DNA of 64,000 nucleotides from Commensalibacter melissae (GTDB taxonomy: Bacteria; Pseudomonadota; Alphaproteobacteria; Acetobacterales; Acetobacteraceae), in assembly GCF_003691365.1 (NCBI RefSeq), contig NZ_CP033087.1:1626501-1690500 (forward strand), given 5' to 3'. Under the pieces are notes generated by a model that worked only from the letters and a program-made list of their open reading frames with translations, ran no database searches and had not been told where the DNA came from. A program made the position numbers and the translations under genes. This document shows positions 38,752-47,735 of this stretch, piece by piece (positions within the stretch are counted from its first letter, which is position 1; every line of letters begins with the position of its first letter).

Positions 38752-39777
38752 ATGGCTATTAAACTTGCAATTAACGGTTTTGGACGTATTGGTCGCTTGG
38801 TACTACGCAGCATCATTGAAACCGAACGCACTGATGCGGAAGTCGTATTGATTAACGACCTTGGCAGCCCAGAGGCCAATGCTCACCTTCTCCGTTATGA
38901 TACGGTTCACGGTCGTCTTCCTGCAGATGTTAAAGTCGAAAATAATACAATGACCATTACAACACATAATGGACGTAAAATTGGCCCAATCAAAATTACA
39001 GCCGAAGCAGATCCAACAAAACTTCCATTACAAGGTGTTGATGTTGCAATGGAATGCACAGGACGTTTCACAAGCAAGGAGGCCGCAAGTGCATTGCTTC
39101 AGGCTGGTGCCCGTAAGGTTCTTGTTTCCGCCCCCGCAAAAAATGTTGATGCAACCATTGTTTACGGTGTTAACCACAAAATTATCAATGGCAACATGAC
39201 TGTCATTTCCAATGCATCATGTACCACAAACTGTCTTGCTCCTATCGCAAAGGTTCTTCAGGATACAATCGGAATTGAACGGGGCAGCATGTTGACCATC
39301 CACTCTTACACAGGTGATCAACGCACGGTTGACACATTACATAAAGATCTCCATCGTGCCCGTGCCGCTGCACAAAACATCATTCCGACAACAACTGGTG
39401 CCGCAAAAGCCGTTGCATTGGTTATTCCCGAATTAAAAGGGAAACTGGATGGAATTGCCATTCGTGTTCCAACACCTAATGTTTCTTATGTTGCTTTGGA
39501 CTTTGTTCCCACCAAAACACCCGCCTCTGTTGAAGAGTTAAATGCCTATTTCAAAAAAGCGGCCGAGGGTGAGCTAAAGGGTATTCTTGGCTATAATGAT
39601 GAACCACTCGTAAGCTCCGATTTCAATCATTGCTTTAACTCCTCAACCTTTGATGCAACACAAACCGGATTTATTGAAAATGGTAAATTGATCCGTGTTG
39701 CTGGCTGGTATGATAATGAATGGGGTTTCTCAACCCGTATGACTGATACAGCTGTTGCCCTTGGGAATGCAAAATAA
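38752..39777 (+). CDS. gap: Glyceraldehyde-3-phosphate dehydrogenase
   Basis: NAD(P)-dependent oxidation of glyceraldehyde 3-phosphate to 1,3-bisphosphoglycerate, or the reverse in gluconeogenesis. The N-terminal Rossmann motif is [13 protein letters not shown]. The catalytic Cys157 lies in [12 protein letters not shown], and the substrate-binding part [20 protein letters not shown] follows. The C-terminus has [12 protein letters not shown], the family hallmark. The length of 341 aa is typical. The stop overlaps the pgk start by one base (TAATG), so gap and pgk are translationally coupled. A good AAAGGGAG precedes the ATG. Confidence 0.98.
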   Translation: MAIKLAINGFGRIGRLVLRSIIETERTDAEVVLINDLGSPEANAHLLRYDTVHGRLPADVKVENNTMTITTHNGRKIGPIKITAEADPTKLPLQGVDVAMECTGRFTSKEAASALLQAGARKVLVSAPAKNVDATIVYGVNHKIINGNMTVISNASCTTNCLAPIAKVLQDTIGIERGSMLTIHSYTGDQRTVDTLHKDLHRARAAAQNIIPTTTGAAKAVALVIPELKGKLDGIAIRVPTPNVSYVALDFVPTKTPASVEELNAYFKKAAEGELKGILGYNDEPLVSSDFNHCFNSSTFDATQTGFIENGKLIRVAGWYDNEWGFSTRMTDTAVALGNAK

Positions 39778-41003
39778 TGGTTGAACAGAAAACTTTCAAA
39801 ACCCTTGATGATCTTGATTGCAAAGGTAAGAAAGTTCTCTTGCGCGGGGATCTGAATGTCCCCATGCATGATGGCAGAATTACCGATACAACGCGTCTGG
39901 ATCGTTTGGTCCCCACCATCAAGGAACTGGTTAAAAAAGGTGCAAAGGTTATTTTATGCAGCCATTTTGCCCGTCCAAAAGGCAAGGTGGTTCCAGAAAT
40001 GTCTTTAAAACCAGTCGGTGAAGCTTTATCCAATATCTTAAAACAGCCTGTGGCTTTTGCTGATAATTGTGTTGGCCCTGATGCCCAGAAAGCTGTCACG
40101 TCATTGAAAGACGGTGATATTCTCTTACTTGAAAACACCCGCTTTCATGCTGGTGAAGAAAAGAATGATCCAACGCTTTCTAGAGAGCTTGCTTCTTTGG
40201 CAGACGTTTATGTTGATGATGCTTTTTCAGCCTCCCATCGTGCCCATGCATCAACCGAGGGTGTTACCAAATTCCTTCCTTCATTTGCAGGTCGTCTAAT
40301 GGAGGCTGAATTAAATGCATTGAATGCCGCCCTGGAACATCCTGACCGTCCAGTTGGTGCCATTATCGGCGGATCAAAGATTTCCACAAAGCTTGATTTG
40401 CTTTCCAATATGATCAATAAGGTTGATGTATTGATTATTGGTGGGGCTATGGCCAATACCTTTCTTGCCGCTCAAGACGTCAAGACTGGTAAATCCCTGC
40501 AGGAAGCCGACATGCATGAAACAGCTCGTGACATCATGGAAAAGGCAAAAGAACAAAATTGTAAAATTCTATTACCTGTAGATGTTGTTGTGGCCGCTGA
40601 ATTAAAAAATAATCCAGCGACACAAACTGTTGATGTCCATGCCGTTCCCGATAACCAAATGATTTTGGATGTTGGGCCAAAAACGGTGAAATTACTGAAC
40701 AAGTATCTAGCTGAGCTCAAGACCTTGGTATGGAACGGGCCTTTGGGTGCTTTTGAATTCACACCTTTTGATAAGGCAACCAATGAAGTGGCTCAAGAAG
40801 CTGCCAAATTAACCAAAGCTGGCAAGCTTAAAAGTATTGCTGGCGGCGGTGATACGGTTTCTGCCTTAAAACATGCTGGCGTTATCAATGAAATGTCTTA
40901 TGTTTCAACCGCTGGTGGCGCATTTCTTGAATGGCTGGAAGGTAAAGCTCTTCCAGGTATTGTTGCCCTAACAACATTAGCTCAAGAAACAATGCCTTTA
41001 TAG
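39777..41003 (+). CDS. pgk: Phosphoglycerate kinase
   Basis: Transfers phosphate from 1,3-bisphosphoglycerate to ADP in the lower glycolytic pathway, used here mostly in gluconeogenesis or the Entner-Doudoroff lower branch (inference from acetic acid bacterial metabolism). Conserved parts are [20 protein letters not shown] at the N-terminus, [38 protein letters not shown] and the C-terminal [16 protein letters not shown] nucleotide-binding loop. The 408 residues are slightly above the usual 390. The start overlaps the gap stop, and a good terminator follows. Confidence 0.98.
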   Translation: MVEQKTFKTLDDLDCKGKKVLLRGDLNVPMHDGRITDTTRLDRLVPTIKELVKKGAKVILCSHFARPKGKVVPEMSLKPVGEALSNILKQPVAFADNCVGPDAQKAVTSLKDGDILLLENTRFHAGEEKNDPTLSRELASLADVYVDDAFSASHRAHASTEGVTKFLPSFAGRLMEAELNALNAALEHPDRPVGAIIGGSKISTKLDLLSNMINKVDVLIIGGAMANTFLAAQDVKTGKSLQEADMHETARDIMEKAKEQNCKILLPVDVVVAAELKNNPATQTVDVHAVPDNQMILDVGPKTVKLLNKYLAELKTLVWNGPLGAFEFTPFDKATNEVAQEAAKLTKAGKLKSIAGGGDTVSALKHAGVINEMSYVSTAGGAFLEWLEGKALPGIVALTTLAQETMPL

Positions 41004-41008
41004 GTTTT

Positions 41009-41311
41009 TTAAAAAAACTTGTAAAACAAAAAAGGCTGATTTTTCAGTCTTTTTTGTTTTTCTACTTGAAATATGACAATCATATTCCCAATGAATTTTT
41101 TAATATCAATAGCAGTTTTATATTTTTCATAAGTATAAGTATAGGTTTTATAACTATCAACATCTGTTAAACCTCTATGAAAATTATGCCATTTTAACAT
41201 AACAAAAATATTTTGTTTTCCATGAATTGGAAAAAATGGAAATATAAATAATCCTAAAATAATTTTTGCGATCTTGTTAACTGAAATCTTTTTACTTAAA
41301 TCTATTGACAA
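41009..41311 (-). CDS. Small exported or membrane-anchored hypothetical protein downstream of the GH19 lysin
   Basis: 100 codons, not recognised. The first 30 residues hold a basic start followed by a hydrophobic stretch (KIAKIILGLFIFPFFPIHG) that could be a signal peptide or membrane anchor. The rest is basic and aromatic-rich with a Tyr/Lys segment (YKTYTYTYEKYKTAID). Its ATG lies 10 nt inside the 3' end of the GH19 lysin gene, suggesting coupled translation, which fits an immunity or lysis-accessory protein. Against it, the end of the frame covers the gap-pgk terminator. Treat as a plausible but unproven gene. Confidence 0.4.
   Translation of the reverse strand: MSIDLSKKISVNKIAKIILGLFIFPFFPIHGKQNIFVMLKWHNFHRGLTDVDSYKTYTYTYEKYKTAIDIKKFIGNMIVIFQVEKQKRLKNQPFLFYKFF
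41028..41055 (+). terminator. Terminator of gap-pgk
   Basis: AAAAAAGGCTGA (41028-41039) pairs with TCAGTCTTTTTT (41044-41055) through a TTTT loop with one G-U pair, ending in a T-run. It overlaps the 3' end of the small minus-strand frame at 41009-41311. Confidence 0.85.
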
Positions 41312-42402
41312 GCCTTGGTTAACCCTAAATAATCTGCCAAACGATTAAATGCATTCAATCTTGCCTGATAACCATTTTGGCCTCCATTAACTTTACGTGT
41401 TACGGCCTTGACTGTAGCATCTGCTGAAATTGCAAGATCATGAACATTTGCAATATCAAACCAGTAAACAAATGCTGTCTCCACAGCATATTCATAATGA
41501 TTTCTATCTGCAACCAAATCAGGATTGTTTAATAAATTATTAATATCATCGGGAAATTCTTGATGATGATAATCCTGCATTCTTCTATACAGATTTTTGC
41601 CTGTTATTTGAAGAAACCCCCTGCCTCTATATCTATATCCATCGCCACTTGCTTCATCACCATTCCCCATACGATCAGCATATACATAGTTACCTAATGC
41701 TTGTGGATGATGAGCATAATGAGAAGTTTGTGTCCACAATTTATCTCTTCGGACTCTTATTTTTTTGCATAATTTTTTTTTACACATCCGTAATGCTTGG
41801 TAACCAAATTTATCACGCATTGCACTTACACGGTAATTTAAATTTTCCGCTATTGGTTGAAGTCCACTTTCAGCAGATATCTGAGATAGGAAATAAGCAA
41901 TTTCCCGCTTATCTGTCATATTAAAATGATTGGCATTTCTATTAAGGTAAGGCAATGCTGTAACGTTAACTCCATTCTTTCCTTTACCTGATGGATTTAC
42001 AGCATCCAGCATACCAATCGTTATAATTTGAGGATAAACTGCATTTTTTGTTGCCTCACTTGCGGAGCCCTTTTGCTTTTCTCCTTCTTTTTGCCAGGGT
42101 TGAATAGATGACAGTTTCCTTTCAGCATGATTTATTACAAGCGAGGTTGAAGAATCTTGGGTCAGCAAACCCGTAAAATTATTCAAGTATATTGAAGTTT
42201 TTTTACCGGGTGTTATAACACCATCAGGATGTGTATAAAATTTACTCTGAAACTCAATGATTGCCTTTTTTGTAAGCGGACCACATATTCCATCAACATC
42301 AATATATGATGCACCATGCCGTTTGAGTAACGATTGTACAATTATAACATCTTGACGGTTATTTACAGCATTACGCCCAACCGAATGACGAATGTTACGC
42401 AT
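41302..42402 (-). CDS. GH19-family lysozyme/chitinase-like protein with peptidoglycan-binding domain
   Basis: 366 residues. Residues of about 15-75 form a PG_binding_1 domain (VIIVQSLLKRHGASYIDVDG, then CGPLTKKAIIEFQSKF). After a Ser/Gln-rich linker, the catalytic domain from about residue 165 has the GH19 motifs IAYFLSQISAESGLQPIAEN (two candidate catalytic Glu residues, in AESG and AENLNY), GRGFLQITGKNLYRRM and PDLVADRNHYEYAVETAFVY. There is no signal peptide. Such proteins are phage endolysins or secreted effector amidases/glycosidases. It lies 5 nt after the tail-terminator-like gene and overlaps a small exported frame. Phage lysin is the simplest reading. Confidence 0.8.
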   Translation of the reverse strand: MRNIRHSVGRNAVNNRQDVIIVQSLLKRHGASYIDVDGICGPLTKKAIIEFQSKFYTHPDGVITPGKKTSIYLNNFTGLLTQDSSTSLVINHAERKLSSIQPWQKEGEKQKGSASEATKNAVYPQIITIGMLDAVNPSGKGKNGVNVTALPYLNRNANHFNMTDKREIAYFLSQISAESGLQPIAENLNYRVSAMRDKFGYQALRMCKKKLCKKIRVRRDKLWTQTSHYAHHPQALGNYVYADRMGNGDEASGDGYRYRGRGFLQITGKNLYRRMQDYHHQEFPDDINNLLNNPDLVADRNHYEYAVETAFVYWFDIANVHDLAISADATVKAVTRKVNGGQNGYQARLNAFNRLADYLGLTKACQ

Positions 42403-42407
42403 TTTAA

Positions 42408-42998
42408 TTACTCATTGAATCCATTGACATTCATAATGATTTCTTTGGCGCTGCCTTCACAAACTCCAAATTCTGGATGATATTCAAAATAAACATCAAC
42501 CGAGCAAACATCCTCATATTGATCTTCCGCATTGACAAATGAACTTTCTATGGTTACTTCATCGCTATAAAGAGGAAAAAATGGCGCTTTATATTGCTCA
42601 AACTGATCACTTGCCCAGGAATCATTAAATCTGACTATAAACGACTTGGCCATTTGCAGTGCTGGAACATATTCGTTTCCGACGAACATCAGGGTCATTG
42701 TAATCTGCGATCTTGACCTGAAAATCTTATGACGCCCCCGATAATAGCTTTCATTACTTGAAAGACGGTTTTCGTCAACGATATTCATGAGTATATAGGG
42801 TGCTTTGGGGGTTGAAACTCGGTTGCCGCGACCTTGTATAATCGTTAATTCAGTTCCTTTAATAGGGATAGCCTTTTTTATGAATTTTCCTACCAAATTA
42901 TACATTTCTTTATAACTTAAAGTGTATAACTCTGGAAATTCTCCATCTTTGGGAGCAACAACCATGACTTTGACATGTTTATTATCCTTTTTACTCAT
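42408..42998 (-). CDS. Phage tail/neck terminator-like protein
   Basis: 196 residues. The central pattern of a small fold (TELTIIQGRGNRVSTPKAPY, then RSRSQITMTLMFVGNEYVPA, FNDSWASDQF and SFVNAEDQYEDVCSVDVYFE) resembles the LIC_12616/gp12-like tail- or neck-terminator proteins of myophages and tailocins. The recognition is from remembered family patterns and needs a profile search. No signal peptide. It is the first gene of a three-gene minus-strand group with the GH19 lysin, which supports a phage or contractile-particle origin. No capsid, portal, sheath or integrase gene is in the window, so the group is a remnant or a domesticated fragment. Confidence 0.5.
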   Translation of the reverse strand: MSKKDNKHVKVMVVAPKDGEFPELYTLSYKEMYNLVGKFIKKAIPIKGTELTIIQGRGNRVSTPKAPYILMNIVDENRLSSNESYYRGRHKIFRSRSQITMTLMFVGNEYVPALQMAKSFIVRFNDSWASDQFEQYKAPFFPLYSDEVTIESSFVNAEDQYEDVCSVDVYFEYHPEFGVCEGSAKEIIMNVNGFNE

Positions 42999-43103
42999 AG
43001 AATTAATGCTTTCTTAAATTTTTTGTTTTGGAAATTAATTGGAATATTGATGCTATTGTTTTGGCATCTATTGAAAAAATTCTATTGATAAAAAACAAAA
43101 AAA

Positions 43104-43122
43104 CGACCTACTATCAAGGTCG
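43104..43122 (-). terminator. Orphan intrinsic terminator on the minus strand
   Basis: On the minus strand CGACCT and AGGTCG pair around a 7-nt loop and are followed by seven Ts, a G and six more Ts. It is as good a terminator as any in the window. The closest upstream gene on that strand is ftsY, 826 nt away, so it either ends a very long ftsY 3' region or belongs to an unrecognised small RNA or lost gene. Confidence 0.8.
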
Positions 43123-43257
43123 CTTCATCAAACTATAATAATACTAACTTACTAAAATAATCTCAAAATCTGACAGAAAATTCAATAATGTTTGACTGTT
43201 TGTATCAATTTCTCTAGATATATTTAAGTGGCTTTTACAAATATAAACTATCAATCC

Positions 43258-43290
43258 GTTATCTCTAAAACCTATCCTTTTATAGATAAC
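43258..43290. repeat. Inverted repeat in the gene-poor region
   Basis: GTTATCTCTAAAA (43258-43270) and TTTTATAGATAAC (43278-43290) match in 12 of 13 positions around a 7-nt loop, about 136 bp upstream (minus strand) of the orphan terminator. Could be part of a structured RNA or an operator. Confidence 0.5.
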
Positions 43291-43947
43291 ACATGATATA
43301 TTCCAGAACGGCGATATTTTCAAAAATTAATCTAATAAGTATATTATATTTAAAATTACCAATTAATTTGTTTATAATGAAACGATATTTTTCAATAAAG
43401 TTGATAGCATAATACCAAATTGAATGTAGATAATCTTGCAACAATCGCTATCTACACGACCAAAAACTTAAATTGGGCTTAAATCTGCACTATCATCAAA
43501 TTTTGCATAAAATATCCACCAAAACAAATATACTAAAACACTATATCATAATTGACCTAGATTTTTTCCAACATTCAACAATAATGAGTTCATTAAGAAC
43601 AGTCTGTCTAGAATATTACTGACATTGACTACATATAAAATCATCAACAGAGCAATGACTGTAGAAAATTATAAATCCAGATGGATATTGGCTCCAAATC
43701 ATTTGTAAAGGTAAAAATTTATATTGATAAATGATTATAAAAATAAATGATACTATAATTAAAATAGTGGTTAGGGCTCTAAATTAAAAAATTCTTTTTT
43801 AAAAACATCTTCTACTAACATAAAAATACTGCCAACAAGAATTTGTGATAGTAAACCATAAATTCGCAATTTTGTTTTCAAATATTATGGAGCCATCAAC
43901 GATATCCCTATAAAACCATTTATTATAGCAATAATCAAAATAATAGC

Positions 43948-44904
43948 TCAGTTATCAACATTAGCTTCTATAGTGGAAAGTTGAACTGTATCTCCCACCA
44001 ATCCCTTGGCGAATTCTTCTGCAGAAAAATCGCGAAGATCTTCCGCCTTTTCACCAACTCCTACTGCATGGATTGGCAACTTAAACTTTTCAGCCAAGGC
44101 AATGACAATACCTCCTCGTGCCGTACCATCCAATTTGGTAATGATTAATCCACTAACATCAACCATCTCCTTAAAGATACGAACCTGTTCAATTGCATTT
44201 TGACCTGTTGTGGCATCCAAAACCAATAAAACAGAATGCGGCGCCGTTTCATCAAATTTACGCATGACACGAATGATTTTGGCAAGCTCCTCCATCAGGG
44301 CACTTTTATTATGCAAACGACCTGCCGTATCAATCAATAGCAAATCTGTTTTCTCATTTTTTGCTCGTTTCAGGGCTTCAAAAGCTAGACCCGCCGCATC
44401 TGCCTGCGGTTTTCCTGAAATAACCGATACACCAACCCGATCACCCCACACTTGCAATTGTTCCACTGCTGCCGCACGAAAAGTATCCCCGGCAACCATC
44501 ATCACCTTAAGCCCCTGATCAGTAAAAAACTGTCCCATTTTTCCAATCGTTGTCGTTTTTCCTGTCCCGTTTACGCCAACCATCAAAACAACATGGGGTT
44601 TCAAATCAGGATTGGGCTGAAATGGTACAGCAACTGGTTTTAAAATCTTGGAAATTTCTTCTGCAAGAGCCTGTTTTATTTCCTGATCCGTAACTTCCGA
44701 ACCGAACCGGGTCTTACGAAAGGATTCAATAACATTTTCCGCTACTTCTGGCCCGAAATCAGCAGAAATTAGAATATCCTCCAATTGTTCAAGTGATTCA
44801 TCATCCAATCGTCGTTTTGTAAAAACAGATGTTAAGTTGTTTCCCAATTTTTGCGTTGAACGGGAAAGCCCCTGTTTAAGACGAGAAAAAAAACCAAGCG
44901 CCAT
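43948..44904 (-). CDS. ftsY: Signal recognition particle receptor FtsY
   Basis: SRP-receptor GTPase that delivers ribosomes making membrane proteins to the translocon. The N domain (about residues 1-95) precedes the G domain with GVNGTGKTT (110-118), DTFRAAAVEQLQVWGDR, LLIDTAGRLHNKSALMEEL and TKLDGTARGGIVIALAEKF, and ends with the GVGEKAEDLRDFSAEEF motif. At 318 aa it is a short FtsY lacking the long acidic N-terminal A domain of E. coli (497 aa), as in many alphaproteobacteria. It directly abuts mtaB with no gap and is the last gene of dapF-mtaB-ftsY. Confidence 0.98.
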   Translation of the reverse strand: MALGFFSRLKQGLSRSTQKLGNNLTSVFTKRRLDDESLEQLEDILISADFGPEVAENVIESFRKTRFGSEVTDQEIKQALAEEISKILKPVAVPFQPNPDLKPHVVLMVGVNGTGKTTTIGKMGQFFTDQGLKVMMVAGDTFRAAAVEQLQVWGDRVGVSVISGKPQADAAGLAFEALKRAKNEKTDLLLIDTAGRLHNKSALMEELAKIIRVMRKFDETAPHSVLLVLDATTGQNAIEQVRIFKEMVDVSGLIITKLDGTARGGIVIALAEKFKLPIHAVGVGEKAEDLRDFSAEEFAKGLVGDTVQLSTIEANVDN

Positions 44905-46167
44905 TTATATTCTTTCTACTATAATACCATCAGAATTACCCGAAATTACACGGGCTGAAATAATTTCACCGGGAGTTGCCTCCTTACCTCTTAAGGTTGC
45001 TGCAGAAAATTGTTCACTGTGACCACGATCAACCGTTTCCATCAAGATGGAAACCGTTTTATTAACAAAACATTCATGATATGAACTGGCTATTTCCGCA
45101 CCCAAATTTCGCAACCGGGCCGCACGCTCTTTCCTTACGGAAACTGCAACGGCTGGCATCTGGGCCGCAGGTGTGCCCTTTCTTTCACTATAGGGAAAAA
45201 CATGAAGATAGGGAATGGCAACTGTCTTTAGAAAATCGTATGTCTCCTGAAAATACGATTCATCCTCCGTCGGAAAACCTGCAATAATGTCGGCACTTAG
45301 TCCGATATCAGGGCGTATTGAACGAAGTTGTTCAACCAATGATCCAACATCTTTGGTTTGATGACGTCTCTTCATCCGTTTTAATATCATGTCGGAACCT
45401 GCCTGAAGCGACAAATGAAGATGGGGCATAAAACGAGATTCACTGGCCATTAAATCCCACAAAACCGGATCCATACCAATTGGATCAATTGATGACAATC
45501 TTAACCTTTTTAATTCCGGAACATCTTTTAGAATAGCCTTACACAGATCCCCCAACCTTCCTTTATGTTTCAGATCCCTTCCCCATGAAGCGATATCAAC
45601 TCCTGTAAGAACAATCTCATTGTATTGCTGTTGGGTCAAAGCTTTTACCTGATCAACCACTCCCTTAACAGAAACAGACCTAGAAGGTCCTCGCCCAAAA
45701 GGAATAACGCAAAAAGTACAACGATGATCGCATCCCTGCTGAATTTGAACAAAAGCCCTAGTCCGACCGGTAAAATCAGTTACAATCCGTCCCACGGTAT
45801 TTTTCACCGTCATGATATCGGACACCTGATTTCCTTGAGATAAAGCTGCCTCTGTCCAATTTTCCCCTTTTAACTTGTCTTCATTCCCCAATATTTGCTT
45901 CACACCCGGTAGTGAAGACCATTGTTCAGGATTGATTTGTGCGGCACAACCTGTGACAATAATACGTTTTTCGCTATCTTTTCGGTGTAGCCGACGAATT
46001 GTCTGTTTTGCCTGCCGTTCTGCCTCAGCTGTCACGGCACAGGTATTGACAATAACGACATTGTCAAGTTGCTCGGCATGCTGGCTCATTACCTCACTTT
46101 CATAACGGTTAAGCCTGCATCCAAAGGTAATGATCTGCGGTTTTTCCTTTTGGGTCTTTGACGTCAT
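44905..46167 (-). CDS. mtaB: tRNA t6A37 methylthiotransferase MtaB
   Basis: Radical-SAM enzyme that adds a methylthio group to t6A at position 37 of ANN-decoding tRNAs. The N-terminal UPF0004 domain has FGCRLNRYESEV (Cys17), NTCAVT and GCAAQI, the three cluster-binding Cys. The radical SAM motif is GCDHRCTFCVIP near residues 143-151. The TRAM domain at the end is short (GEIISARVISGNSDGIIVERI). The length of 420 aa is typical. The GCRLN start separates it from RimO and MiaB (which have GCPKN or GCQMN). It overlaps dapF by 4 bp (start ATGA) and abuts ftsY, so it is in the middle of an operon. Confidence 0.95.
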   Translation of the reverse strand: MTSKTQKEKPQIITFGCRLNRYESEVMSQHAEQLDNVVIVNTCAVTAEAERQAKQTIRRLHRKDSEKRIIVTGCAAQINPEQWSSLPGVKQILGNEDKLKGENWTEAALSQGNQVSDIMTVKNTVGRIVTDFTGRTRAFVQIQQGCDHRCTFCVIPFGRGPSRSVSVKGVVDQVKALTQQQYNEIVLTGVDIASWGRDLKHKGRLGDLCKAILKDVPELKRLRLSSIDPIGMDPVLWDLMASESRFMPHLHLSLQAGSDMILKRMKRRHQTKDVGSLVEQLRSIRPDIGLSADIIAGFPTEDESYFQETYDFLKTVAIPYLHVFPYSERKGTPAAQMPAVAVSVRKERAARLRNLGAEIASSYHECFVNKTVSILMETVDRGHSEQFSAATLRGKEATPGEIISARVISGNSDGIIVERI

Positions 46168-46988
46168 AAAGGGTAATGATCCAAATTAAATTGCCCGGTA
46201 AAAGAAAAATGAACAGGACCTGTCATCAATACATCATTAGAGGCTTCATCCCATTCAACAATCAAATTCCCACCATCCATTCTTACCTCGCAATAACGAT
46301 CAGCCAAACCTCGCCGAACCGCATTCACAACAGAAGCACATGCACCGGAACCACAAGCCAGTGTTAACCCTGCCCCGCGTTCCCAAACACGAACCCGCAT
46401 GTTTTGACGATCCAGCATCTGTACAAACCCTATATTTGCCCCTTCCGGAAACAAGGGGTCTTTTTCCAGAACCTGACCGCAAAATACAGGATCGACCGTA
46501 GATAAGTCCTCAACGAAAAATGTTACATGGGGATTTCCCATAGAAACCGCTGCCGGTTCCCCGGATAATGGCAAATATAAACTATCAACATCACGTTGTA
46601 GTGGAATATCACGCCAATTCATTTTTGGCTGTCCCATATTTACTTTTACTGTAAAAGCATCAATGACCTCGGTTGGCAGTAACCCAGCGCTGGTTTGTAA
46701 GGTAAAATTCTTACGTTGAAATTTATCATGTAACCATGCCGTGACACAGCGTGAACCGTTTCCACAGGCACCGGCCTCATCACCACCAGGATTGAAAAAA
46801 CGAACATAAACATCGGCTTTTTTATCTTTTGGAGCAGATAATATAATCAACTGGTCACAGCCAATCCCATAACGACGATCACATAGTTCGGCAATACGAT
46901 TATTATTTAGCTGAATTCTGTTGACAGAATTATCGATAATGACAAAATCATTACCGATACCATGCATTTTACTAAAAGAAATATCCAT
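46164..46988 (-). CDS. dapF: Diaminopimelate epimerase DapF
   Basis: Converts LL- to meso-diaminopimelate for peptidoglycan and lysine. The two catalytic cysteines are present: Cys75 in GACGNGSRC and Cys212 in LACGSGACAS. MHGIGNDFVIIDN at the N-terminus and GNPHVTFFVED in the middle are conserved. The length of 274 aa is typical. First gene of dapF-mtaB-ftsY, a common alphaproteobacterial order, with coupled translation through a 4-bp overlap with mtaB. Confidence 0.98.
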   Translation of the reverse strand: MDISFSKMHGIGNDFVIIDNSVNRIQLNNNRIAELCDRRYGIGCDQLIILSAPKDKKADVYVRFFNPGGDEAGACGNGSRCVTAWLHDKFQRKNFTLQTSAGLLPTEVIDAFTVKVNMGQPKMNWRDIPLQRDVDSLYLPLSGEPAAVSMGNPHVTFFVEDLSTVDPVFCGQVLEKDPLFPEGANIGFVQMLDRQNMRVRVWERGAGLTLACGSGACASVVNAVRRGLADRYCEVRMDGGNLIVEWDEASNDVLMTGPVHFSFTGQFNLDHYPL

Positions 46989-47062
46989 TATTATTCTAAC
47001 GTAACTATTGGTACTTAACTTGACTTAATTTATCAATGTAACACAAAAAACGCCAATTTTTT

Positions 47063-47704
47063 ATGCCCATGACCGAATTAAACGATTTCCATCCCCATTC
47101 TTTTGATATTGCTGGTACAGAAAATGATCTTGAATATTATACGCATCATAAACCTGCACCTCTTATCGACCAAGGGGGATATAAAACTATTGAAGCCTTA
47201 TATCATACTCTCATACAAAAAGGCGATACCATCCTCGACCTAATGTGTGGATCAAACAGTCATATTCCCGCGAATGTTCCATACCAAGATTTAATCGGTA
47301 TTGATATCGATAACAATGCCTTACAACAAAATCATCAATTAACAAAAAAAATTCTTCAGGACATTAACCGAAATTTATCCTTTCCTTTACAAGATAACAG
47401 TGTCGATTATATTTGCCTGTGCTCAGTCATTGAATATTTGCGAAATCCTTTCGCTATTCTTGAGGAATGCTATCGGATATTAAAGCCTCAGGGCAGAATA
47501 ATCTTTTCTTTTTCCCCCCGATATTTAGCGACCCGCACCATTGCCTTATGGCAGGCACTTGATAACGGGGAGCGCCAGCGCCTTATCAAAATTCTTCTGA
47601 AACGATCAGGATTCAACAATTTCGATCAGGGAGAAGTGCATCCACCCGATAATCAGCCTCTCTGGAAAAGCAGCATATATAGTGTTGTTGCCAGTAAAAT
47701 TTAA
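47063..47704 (+). CDS. Class I SAM-dependent methyltransferase (type 11)
   Basis: 213 residues. Motif I is DTILDLMCGSNSHIP (about residues 56-70), a variant with LMCGSNS in place of the Gly-rich DxGxGxG. The acidic motif II is LIGIDIDNNALQ, and the motif IV region VDYICLCSVIEYLRNP is followed by ILEECYRILKPQGRIIFSFS, the standard UbiE/COQ5-type end. The substrate is not determined. It lies next to the DODA-like gene, 32 nt apart on the same strand, so they may be cotranscribed. The ATG at 47063 could be replaced by the ATG at 47069. Divergent from dapF. Confidence 0.85.
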   Translation: MPMTELNDFHPHSFDIAGTENDLEYYTHHKPAPLIDQGGYKTIEALYHTLIQKGDTILDLMCGSNSHIPANVPYQDLIGIDIDNNALQQNHQLTKKILQDINRNLSFPLQDNSVDYICLCSVIEYLRNPFAILEECYRILKPQGRIIFSFSPRYLATRTIALWQALDNGERQRLIKILLKRSGFNNFDQGEVHPPDNQPLWKSSIYSVVASKI

Positions 47705-47735
47705 TTTATGCTAATCATATTGGAATGAATCTGTA

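Larger units (their letters stand above)
42999..43947. other. 949-bp gene-poor region between the lysin cluster and ftsY
   Basis: No frame of useful length and no tRNA cloverleaf was seen on either strand. It holds two structured elements: a strong minus-strand terminator at 43104-43122 and a 33-bp hairpin at 43258-43290. Near 43915-43790 the minus strand reads, with one stop, as hydrophobic residues followed by YLKTKLRIYGLLSQILVGS, which may be a decayed membrane-protein gene but could be chance. AT content is very high. Confidence 0.5.

Noticed and set aside
43790-43915. Decayed membrane-protein gene in the gap after ftsY
   Set aside because: About 45 hydrophobic codons with one in-frame stop are suggestive, but in DNA this AT-rich such stretches occur by chance, and I could not match a family.
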